A stretch of 13,323 nucleotides of DNA from a bacterium (GTDB lineage: Bacteria > SZUA-79 > Acidulodesulfobacterales > Acidulodesulfobacteraceae), in NCBI GenBank assembly GCA_021803845.1, contig JAJZLA010000012.1:1-13323 (forward strand), in the 5' to 3' direction. The position numbers and the translations under genes were made by a program. Position 1 is the stretch's first letter, and every line of letters starts with the position of its first letter. The notes beneath the pieces were generated by a model. The model ran no database searches and had not been told where the DNA came from. It saw only the letters and a list, made by a program, of their open reading frames with translations. Of the stretch, positions 1 to 4,979 are shown one piece after another.

Positions 1-137
1 CAGACCGTCCTTTCGTCGAGGTATCCCTTTATAAAGATATCCCGTTAATAACCGGCAACGGAAAACATTTTGAAAATATTAAAAACTTACGGCTTTATAA
101 CCCCAAAGAATTTATTCTAGAAAAATTCAGTCATTAA
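1..137 (+). CDS. C-terminal end of a PIN-domain-like toxin (partial)
   Basis: Only the last 44 codons are inside the window; reading starts with base 3 as a codon start and ends at TAA 135-137. The visible peptide has the order Y-K-D-I-P-L-I-T-G-N, then K-H-F, then N-P-K-E-F-I-L. This matches the closing part of PIN-fold ribonuclease toxins of VapC-like or COG1569 type. There a buried strand ending in T-G-D/N is followed by a K-H/D-F turn and a final 'sPkeFl' strand. Members of this family cleave RNA and are usually the toxin of a toxin-antitoxin pair whose antitoxin lies just upstream, outside this window. The Asn in the T-G-N position, instead of the more usual Asp, occurs in part of the family. 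Identification rests on a short C-terminal pattern only. The gene has no evident link to the sugar genes that follow. Confidence 0.55.
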   Translation, partial: DRPFVEVSLYKDIPLITGNGKHFENIKNLRLYNPKEFILEKFSH

Positions 138-140
138 ATA

Positions 141-182
141 AATCCATCCCCTTTAATCCATCCCGTTTAATCCGTCCCGTTT
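141..182. repeat. Three tandem 14-bp repeats
   Basis: The unit aatccatccccttt (141-154) is followed by aatccatcccgttt (155-168) and aatccgtcccgttt (169-182). Each differs from the next by one base. Further degenerate copies (attcttccgttt, attcgcg...) trail off to about position 200. The array starts four bases after the PIN-like stop codon. It may be a slipped-strand tandem duplication; no function is evident. Confidence 0.75.
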
Positions 183-300
183 ATTCTTCCGTTTATTCGC
201 GCTTCTTTATAAGATTCCCTTTATTGCGGTTCTATTTATTTAATATGCCCAGTTGCTTGCTAATCCTTTAATTTATAAGGATTGGGGGGGAAGAATTTTA

Positions 301-329
301 TTGACAAAGCTGGAATAATATTATATATT
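301..329 (+). promoter_or_regulatory. Sigma-70-type promoter, likely for gmd-fcl
   Basis: TTGACA at 301-306 is a perfect -35 box. A spacer of exactly 17 bases leads to TATATT at 324-329, one mismatch from the -10 consensus. It faces gmd and is the best promoter in the upstream region. Transcription would start near 336-338, leaving a leader of about 200 bases. Confidence 0.6.
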
Positions 330-457
330 TATTGACGAATATTTAATATGCAATAAATAAATAGAACGGTATGCGCTTTATCAATATATAGCTTAAATCG
401 GCATAAAGAATAAAAAAACAGGTATAATAATAAATAATATAATAAATAATTATAGAA

Positions 458-507
458 ATTATGAATTAATATAAATATAAATTAATATAAGTTAATTAAT
501 TCATAAT
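458..507. repeat. 13-bp inverted repeat in the gmd leader
   Basis: Attatgaattaat (458-470) is perfectly complementary to attaattcataat (495-507), separated by 24 AT-only bases. Pairing can extend outward with one mismatch. The right arm ends 14 bases before the gmd Shine-Dalgarno sequence. The stem is almost all A-T, so an RNA hairpin would be weak; a DNA-binding site for a dimeric protein is an alternative. Confidence 0.5.
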
Positions 508-521
508 CTTATCGTATTTTT

Positions 522-526
522 GGAGG
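522..526 (+). promoter_or_regulatory. Ribosome binding site fixing the gmd TTG start
   Basis: GGAGG at 522-526 lies eight bases before TTG 535-537. No ATG or GTG is close by in that frame, and the protein begins right at the Rossmann fold's first strand, so TTG is the credible start. Confidence 0.7.
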
Positions 527-534
527 TTTAAACC

Positions 535-1689
535 TTGCAGAAAGCTCTTATTACAGGCATAACGGGTCAGGACGGCTCGTATCTTGCGGAGTACCTTTTG
601 TCTAAGGGCTACGAAGTCCACGGAATAATAAGAAGGGCGTCGTCCTTTAACACCCACAGGATAGACCACCTTTACGTTGACCCGCACGATAAAAACGCGC
701 GCCTCTTTCTGCATTACGGCGACATATCTGATTCCTCCCGTCTCGCCAATCTTCTTTACGGCATTAATCCCGACGAGATATACCACTTAGCCGCCCAGAG
801 CCATGTGCGCGTTGCTTTCGACATACCGGAATATACGGCCGACGTTACCGGACTCGGAACCGTCCGCCTTCTCGAAGCGGTCAGGACTACCGGCGTTAAG
901 TCTAAAATTTATAACGCCGCTACTTCGGAACTCTTCGGCTCCACTCCTCCGCCCCAGAACGAGACTTCCCCGTTTTATCCCAGAAGCCCCTATGCCGCCG
1001 CCAAGCTTTACTCTTACTGGATAACGGTTAATTACAGGGAAGCATATAATATCTTTGCCTGTAACGGAATACTATTTAACCATGAAAGCCCCAGAAGGGG
1101 AGAGACCTTCGTAACGAGAAAAATAACTATGGCTTTAGCCAATATACTGACCTGCAATCAGAAAAAGATATACTTAGGCAATTTAAACGCCAAAAGAGAC
1201 TGGGGATTTGCTCCGGAATACACCGAGATGATGCACCTTATTCTTTCCCAAGACAAGCCTTCGGATTATGCCGTAGGAACCGGCGACAGTCATACCGTCA
1301 GGGATTTCGTAAACGCCGCATTTAATTATGCGGGTATTGAGATTGAATGGCAGGGCTCAGGCATAGACGAAAAAGGAATAATAAAAAGTTTCGACAAGAA
1401 ATACGATGGCGTTTTAAAAGCCGGCGAAACCGTTATAGAAGTTGACCCGAAGTATTTTCGTCCTACCGAGGTCGAGTTTTTACAGGCTGATATTTCTAAA
1501 GCTATTAAAGAACTTAACTGGTCTCCTAAAGTAACATTTACGGAACTGGTAAAGATTATGGTTGACTACGATATGAAGCTTAAAAGTATTACTCCCAAAG
1601 GCGAAGGCATAGAAGTCTCACGCCTTAAAGGCTTTAATTATACTAACCACGACTATTCTTTCCACGAGAAGCTCAGAGAAGGTTGCTAA
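535..1689 (+). CDS. gmd: GDP-mannose 4,6-dehydratase
   Basis: Cytoplasmic SDR enzyme that converts GDP-D-mannose to GDP-4-keto-6-deoxy-D-mannose, the first committed step toward GDP-L-fucose and related 6-deoxyhexoses. The 384-residue product shows the NADP-binding GxxGxxG at G8-G11-G14 ([12 protein letters not shown]), the family signature around R33-R34, and H-L-A-A-Q-S-H-V at 84-91. The active-site set is T130/E132 plus Y153-x3-K157, equivalent to Thr132, Glu134, Tyr156 and Lys160 of the E. coli enzyme. The N-H-E-S-P-R-R-G segment diagnostic of Gmd follows. Length is close to the usual 370 or so, with a somewhat longer C-terminus. The start is TTG with a GGAGG site eight bases upstream. 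The stop overlaps the ATG of fcl by one base (TAATG), so the two are an operon. Base composition is clearly more GC-rich than in the island at 4800-7430. Confidence 0.96.
   Translation: MQKALITGITGQDGSYLAEYLLSKGYEVHGIIRRASSFNTHRIDHLYVDPHDKNARLFLHYGDISDSSRLANLLYGINPDEIYHLAAQSHVRVAFDIPEYTADVTGLGTVRLLEAVRTTGVKSKIYNAATSELFGSTPPPQNETSPFYPRSPYAAAKLYSYWITVNYREAYNIFACNGILFNHESPRRGETFVTRKITMALANILTCNQKKIYLGNLNAKRDWGFAPEYTEMMHLILSQDKPSDYAVGTGDSHTVRDFVNAAFNYAGIEIEWQGSGIDEKGIIKSFDKKYDGVLKAGETVIEVDPKYFRPTEVEFLQADISKAIKELNWSPKVTFTELVKIMVDYDMKLKSITPKGEGIEVSRLKGFNYTNHDYSFHEKLREGC
1675..1682 (+). promoter_or_regulatory. Ribosome binding site deciding the fcl start
   Basis: AGAGAAGG at 1675-1682 lies six bases before ATG 1689. 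This favours the ATG over the in-frame TTG at 1683, which would have no spacing from the site. Confidence 0.6.
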
Positions 1690-2762
1690 TGGATAGAAAT
1701 TCTAAAGTATATTTAGCGGGACATACCGGTTTAGTCGGTTCTTCTATTCTTAGGAAACTTACCCAAGACGGTTTTGATAATCTTATATATAAAAGAAGCA
1801 GTGAGCTTGACCTAAGAAGGCAGAAGGATACCGAAGACTTCTTTTTTTCAGAAAAACCGGACTACGTCTTTTTATCCGCCGCCAAAACAGGAGGCATACT
1901 AGCCAACAGCACTTACTCTGCCGAGTTTATCTACAACAACTTATCCATCGCCTTAAACGTAATTCACTCTTCTTATAAATCCGGAGTTAAAAAACTTCTA
2001 AATTTAGGCTCTTCATGCATATACCCCAAGCTTGCCCCCCAGCCTATGAAGGAAGAATACCTTTTGTCCGGCAGTCTTGAACCTACCAACGAGGCATACG
2101 CCGTCGCCAAGATATCGGCCATTAAACTGTGCAGGTATTACAACGAGCAGTACGGAACTAATTTTATCTCCGTTATGCCCACAAACCTTTACGGACCCAA
2201 CGACAACTTTAACCTCGAAACCGCCCACGTCATACCGGCGCTTTTAAGGAAGTTTCATCTCGGAAAACTTCTTCAAAAAAGAGATTTCGAACTTATATTA
2301 AAAGATATTAAAACCCGTCCTTTAGGCTTTAACTTAGATAACGAAATAAATCTTGAGGATGAAAAATCCATTGAGTATATTTTAAATAAAGCAGGCATAT
2401 TTAAAGACCATATCATTCTTTGGGGAACGGGAGAGGTTTACAGGGAGTTTCTTTACGTTGACGACCTATCGGACGCCTGTTTGTTTCTTATGAACAATTA
2501 CGACTATAAAGACATAGGGGAACTTATCAATATAGGGACCGGCGAAGATATTAAACTTAAAGACTTAGCGCTTGTGATTAAGGATGTAACCGGATACGAA
2601 GGCGGCATAAAGCACGACACGTCTAAACCAGACGGCACGCCGAGAAAGCTCTTGGACGTCAGCAGATTAAAGGCGCTGGGGTGGGAGGCAAAAACGACTC
2701 TGGAAGAGGGGCTGAAAAATAGTTATAGTTTTTATATTAAAAATAGCAATAACAGCCTATAA
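1689..2762 (+). CDS. fcl: GDP-L-fucose synthase (with internal insertion)
   Basis: Epimerase-reductase that converts GDP-4-keto-6-deoxymannose to GDP-L-fucose with NADPH, acting directly on the Gmd product. Numbered from ATG 1689 (357 residues), it has GxxGxxG at G11-G14-G17 and the A-A-K-T-G-G-I stretch at 64-70. The catalytic group is S108/S109-C110-I-Y-P with Y137-x3-K141. H180 in the H-V-I-P motif is the counterpart of the E. coli catalytic His179. R252-E-F-L-Y-V-D-D gives the nucleotide-binding C-terminal motif. The usual length is about 310-320. The excess is an insertion of roughly 35-45 residues between the H-V-I-P helix and the W-G-T-G strand (about 196-240), rich in charged residues. 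Fcl proteins of this longer form are known, so it is probably active. The start shares its A with the gmd stop codon. The name wcaG is used for the same gene. Confidence 0.93.
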   Translation: MDRNSKVYLAGHTGLVGSSILRKLTQDGFDNLIYKRSSELDLRRQKDTEDFFFSEKPDYVFLSAAKTGGILANSTYSAEFIYNNLSIALNVIHSSYKSGVKKLLNLGSSCIYPKLAPQPMKEEYLLSGSLEPTNEAYAVAKISAIKLCRYYNEQYGTNFISVMPTNLYGPNDNFNLETAHVIPALLRKFHLGKLLQKRDFELILKDIKTRPLGFNLDNEINLEDEKSIEYILNKAGIFKDHIILWGTGEVYREFLYVDDLSDACLFLMNNYDYKDIGELINIGTGEDIKLKDLALVIKDVTGYEGGIKHDTSKPDGTPRKLLDVSRLKALGWEAKTTLEEGLKNSYSFYIKNSNNSL

Positions 2763-2908
2763 GGTTTAAAAAAGCCGCCTTTTGAGTTGTTTTATTATTG
2801 TCTGATAACTATATTTGCAATAACTTGAGTGTGATTTTCAAATTTTAACGATGGTTTAAAGTACTTTTTTATTCTTGCGGGTTTTTAAAATATTTGATAT
2901 AAATTTAA

Positions 2909-2939
2909 TTGTAGTTTCAAGTAATAGCTGTCTTATATT
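2909..2939 (+). promoter_or_regulatory. Possible promoter before the ABC transporter
   Basis: TTGTAG (2909-2914) and TTATAT (2933-2938) are separated by 18 bases, ahead of wzm in a 214-base gap after fcl. The boxes are imperfect and the DNA is AT-rich, so a chance match is quite possible. Confidence 0.25.
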
Positions 2940-2976
2940 TATTGTTTAATATAAAGATAATAAAAATAAATAAAAA

Positions 2977-3768
2977 ATGAGAAAAAATAAAATTTTCGAG
3001 GGATTCGGGGTATTAGCCAAATATAAATATCTTATATGGATACTGTCGTTTAAAGAGCTTAAAATTCAATACAGAGGGTCGTATTTAGGCTTCTTCTGGT
3101 CATTAATGAACCCGCTTTTACTGCTTATAATTTACACTTTTCTGTATGTAGTGGTATTTCATAATCCCGTGAAAACATATGCAGTCTATTTGTTTTGCGG
3201 GCTTTTGCCGTATTCTTGGCTTCAAAGTTCAATTATTGTAGGGACAAGCTCAATATCAAACGCCAGCAGTCTCGTATCCAAATCTCTTCTGCCTCCTGAA
3301 ATTATTGTATTTTCCAAAGTAGGCGCCTACTTTTTAAATTTTGTGCTTTCTCTGCCGGTTCTTATTATATTTATTTTATTGTTTAAAGTTCGTATCGGGT
3401 TTCCGCTCGTCTATTTTCCTTTATTAGCGGTAATAGAATTTTTCCTTACAGCGGGAATTACTTTATTTTTATCGGCTCTTAACGTTTTTTACAGAGATAT
3501 ACAGTTTATAATTATGAATTTGATGACGTTTTTGTTTTTCTCCCTGCCGATTATGTATTTCGACAGCAATCTTCCATTAAAAATAAGGCATATTATTTAT
3601 TTAGACCCGATAGCTTATTTAATGAAATGTTTTCAGGATATATTTTATTTCAATATATTCCCCAACCCTTTTTATATACTCGGCGTTTTATTAATTTCCA
3701 TGTTGTTTTACATTATAGGCTATTCTTATTTTGCCTCAAGAAAGGAGCTTTTTAGTGAGTTCGTATAA
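2977..3768 (+). CDS. wzm: ABC-2 type polysaccharide export permease
   Basis: Inner-membrane subunit of an ABC exporter that moves undecaprenyl-linked O-antigen or related polysaccharide out of the cytoplasm; two copies pair with two Wzt ATPases. The 263-residue protein has the characteristic amphipathic N-terminal part ending in R-G-S-Y-L-G-F-F-W-S-L-M-N-P (33-46). About six hydrophobic segments follow, with first spans near 47-61, 67-85 and 111-137. The cytoplasmic motif F-Y-R-D-I-Q-F-I and the late D-P-I-A-Y-L-M segment are typical of Wzm/TagG/KpsM-like permeases. ATG 2977 has an in-frame stop two codons upstream, so the start cannot be earlier, although no good Shine-Dalgarno sequence precedes it. 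Its 3' end overlaps wzt by 14 bases. Wzm fits better than the capsule permease KpsM because of the neighbouring GDP-fucose genes and the absence of kps genes, but the polymer type is inferred. Confidence 0.9.
   Translation: MRKNKIFEGFGVLAKYKYLIWILSFKELKIQYRGSYLGFFWSLMNPLLLLIIYTFLYVVVFHNPVKTYAVYLFCGLLPYSWLQSSIIVGTSSISNASSLVSKSLLPPEIIVFSKVGAYFLNFVLSLPVLIIFILLFKVRIGFPLVYFPLLAVIEFFLTAGITLFLSALNVFYRDIQFIIMNLMTFLFFSLPIMYFDSNLPLKIRHIIYLDPIAYLMKCFQDIFYFNIFPNPFYILGVLLISMLFYIIGYSYFASRKELFSEFV
3741..3747 (+). promoter_or_regulatory. Ribosome binding site deciding the wzt start
   Basis: AAAGGAG at 3741-3747 is seven bases before GTG 3755. The longer reading from TTG 3731 would place this site inside the gene and has no ribosome binding site of its own. 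Confidence 0.7.
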
Positions 3769-4516
3769 TTCGGAATATGCAGTCGAGGTAAACAGCATAA
3801 CGAAAGTTTTCAGGAGGCTGTCTTCTCATACTACTTTAAAAAAAGCTTTTATAGACTTGGTGACTTTCAATAAAAATAAACAGGTAAAAATGTTAAAATT
3901 TACGGCCTTAAAGGACGTAAATTTTAACATAAAAAGAGGCGAAACTTTTGGAATTATAGGTCCCAATGGAGCCGGAAAAAGCACTCTTTTAAAGATATTG
4001 TGCGGAATAATGAGACCGACGAGCGGAAAAGTCTCCATAAACGGTTCTTTGTCCGCACTGCTTGAACTCGGCACGGGTTTTCATCCCGAACTTACAGGCA
4101 GGGAAAACATTTTAATCAACGGGTTAATTTTGGGCTTAAGCAAGAAAGAAATAGAATCAAAATATGACGAGATAATCGAATTCAGCGGTATAAAAGACTT
4201 TATAGACGAACCTATAAAAACATATTCCAGCGGAATGGCGGTGAGGCTCTCTTTTTCGGTTGCAGTAAACGTGAACCCCGATATTTTAATTTTAGACGAG
4301 GTTTTAGCCGTGGGAGACGCCGAATTCCAGGCAAAAAGCAAAAAAAGAATAGAAGAATATATAAACAGCGGCAGGACTGTTTTGTTAGTAAGCCACGATA
4401 AAACAGCTATATTGAATTACTGCTCAGAAGCTCTGCTGTTATATAAAGGGAATGTTGTTGCGGCAGGGCAAACGAAAGATGTAGTAGATAAATATGAAGA
4501 AATTGAAAAAATTTGA
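3755..4516 (+). CDS. wzt: ABC transporter ATPase for polysaccharide export
   Basis: ATP-hydrolysing subunit that powers Wzm on the cytoplasmic face. From GTG 3755 the protein has 253 residues. Walker A is G69-P-N-G-A-G-K-S-T77. The Q-loop region has the E-L-G-T-G-F-H-P stretch typical of the Wzt/TagH/KpsT branch. The signature is Y157-S-S-G-M161, Walker B is I177-L-I-L-D-E182, and the H-loop is S213-H214-D. The start was chosen because AAAGGAG sits seven bases upstream; it overlaps the wzm 3' end. The protein ends soon after the nucleotide-binding domain. It therefore lacks the roughly 150-180 residue carbohydrate-binding domain of E. coli O8/O9a-type Wzt and resembles the short form of Klebsiella O2a. 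In that class export is not tied to recognition of a chain-terminating group. This suggests polymer length is set another way, which is an inference. Confidence 0.92.
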   Translation: MSSYNSEYAVEVNSITKVFRRLSSHTTLKKAFIDLVTFNKNKQVKMLKFTALKDVNFNIKRGETFGIIGPNGAGKSTLLKILCGIMRPTSGKVSINGSLSALLELGTGFHPELTGRENILINGLILGLSKKEIESKYDEIIEFSGIKDFIDEPIKTYSSGMAVRLSFSVAVNVNPDILILDEVLAVGDAEFQAKSKKRIEEYINSGRTVLLVSHDKTAILNYCSEALLLYKGNVVAAGQTKDVVDKYEEIEKI

Positions 4517-4539
4517 GAAAAATTAAGTGAGGAATAATC

Positions 4540-4831
4540 ATGAAACTATCTGTCATTATACCTTGCTACAACGAAGTTAAGACTATTGAAGAAATTATAG
4601 AGGCCGTCCAAAAAGCTTCCTAATCCTGAACCTTATTTTAAAGCTAAAGACTGTGTTTTAAGAATTATTTCTAGAACCAATTTATTTGCAAAATGCTCTA
4701 AGCCAAGCATTCTAGTAAGAAGAGAATTATTTATGAAAGGTTGGCATGCTCTTATAAACGGAAAACCTACAGTTGTCTATAGTTATAAGAATATATTAAA
4801 AAGATTAAATTGCCAAAAGGCAGCAATTTAA
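4540..4831 (+). pseudogene. Remnant of family-2 glycosyltransferase coding sequence
   Basis: ATG 4540, with GAGG seven bases upstream, opens a reading frame that starts exactly like a family-2 glycosyltransferase: M-K-L-S-V-I-I-P-C-Y-N-E followed by T-I-E-E-I-I-E-A-V-Q-K-A-S. It stops at TAA 4621-4623 after 27 codons, before the Asp motifs of the active site. From about 4601 to TAA 4829-4831 a second frame (+1 relative to the first) stays open. It encodes about 70 protein-like residues, including R-R-E-L-F-M-K-G-W-H-A-L and Y-S-Y-K-N-I-L-K-R-L, vaguely like the tail of COG1216-type glycosyltransferases. A +1 shift near the AAAAAG at 4610-4615 would join the two. The whole is still only about 97 residues, far short of a working enzyme. 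The likely history is a large internal deletion or a fusion of two genes. The first frame is well supported; the origin of the second is uncertain. Confidence 0.65.
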
Positions 4832-4853
4832 ATATTTATTTTTATTTTTTTTC
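4807..4853 (+). terminator. Rho-independent terminator-like hairpin
   Basis: Aaattgc (4807-4813) pairs perfectly with gcaattt (4823-4829) around a nine-base loop; an alternative inner CC/GG pairing is possible. A T-rich tract with long T runs follows at 4835-4853. It overlaps the stop of the glycosyltransferase remnant and precedes the AT-rich microprotein/membrane-protein pair. The stem is short and AT-rich, so efficiency may be modest. Confidence 0.45.
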
Positions 4854-4862
4854 TCTCCATAC

Positions 4863-4979
4863 ATGAGATTTGCTTTAATTGTTTTTTTTGGTGTAATTGT
4901 TATTTTACTTATAACAATAGTAATAAAGATTATTATGAATAAACATAAACAAAATAAACATAAAGGCGGCTTACTTTGA
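4863..4979 (+). CDS. 38-residue single-pass membrane microprotein
   Basis: An ATG-initiated frame of 38 codons with a strongly organised product. Residues 3-24 are an uninterrupted hydrophobic segment (R-F-A-L-I-V-F-F-G-V-I-V-I-L-L-I-T-I-V-I). A short tail rich in Lys, His, Asn and Gln follows, ending in G-G-L-L. This is the profile of a small inner-membrane protein with a basic cytoplasmic tail. Its stop codon (TGA 4977-4979) overlaps the TTG start (4976-4978) of the large membrane protein, an arrangement typical of translational coupling. No clear Shine-Dalgarno sequence precedes the ATG, which weakens the case, and a T/A-rich stretch can code for hydrophobic residues by chance. I recognise no family. 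A role as partner or translational leader for the downstream protein is inference from position. Confidence 0.4.
   Translation: MRFALIVFFGVIVILLITIVIKIIMNKHKQNKHKGGLL

Larger units (their letters stand above)
138..534. other. 397-base non-coding region before gmd
   Basis: No convincing gene lies between the PIN-like stop and the TTG start of gmd. The stretch contains, in order: three decaying 14-bp tandem repeats (141-182); a 7-bp inverted repeat (262-268 with 277-283) next to a run of seven G; a near-consensus promoter (301-329); an extremely AT-rich leader; and a 13-bp inverted repeat (458-470 with 495-507) just upstream of the gmd ribosome binding site. If the promoter is used, the mRNA leader would be about 200 bases long. 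No tRNA, CRISPR or ops/JUMPstart-like element was seen. Confidence 0.7.

Noticed and set aside
262..283. Hairpin aatcctt/aaggatt as the terminator of the PIN-like gene
   Set aside because: Seven pairs with no following T run (G tract instead) and about 125 bases after the stop; more likely incidental.
332..359. Second promoter with TTGACG just downstream of the first
   Set aside because: No acceptable -10 box at 16-18 bases; only AT-rich sequence that matches by chance.
496..786. Minus-strand frame of 96 codons over the gmd start
   Set aside because: It is opposite a clearly real gmd, has no recognisable motif and no ribosome binding site; a shadow frame.
2013..2228. Minus-strand frame within fcl
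   Set aside because: Antisense shadow of conserved Fcl active-site sequence with no domain features.
2768..2786. Possible terminator after fcl (aaaag ccgc ctttt)
   Set aside because: The stem is only five A-T-rich pairs with a four-base loop and no proper T run, so it is too weak to call.
4962..4972. GGCGGCTTAC as an ops/JUMPstart element for RfaH
   Set aside because: It shares only the first bases with the ops core GGCGGTAG and lies at the start of a gene rather than in a leader.
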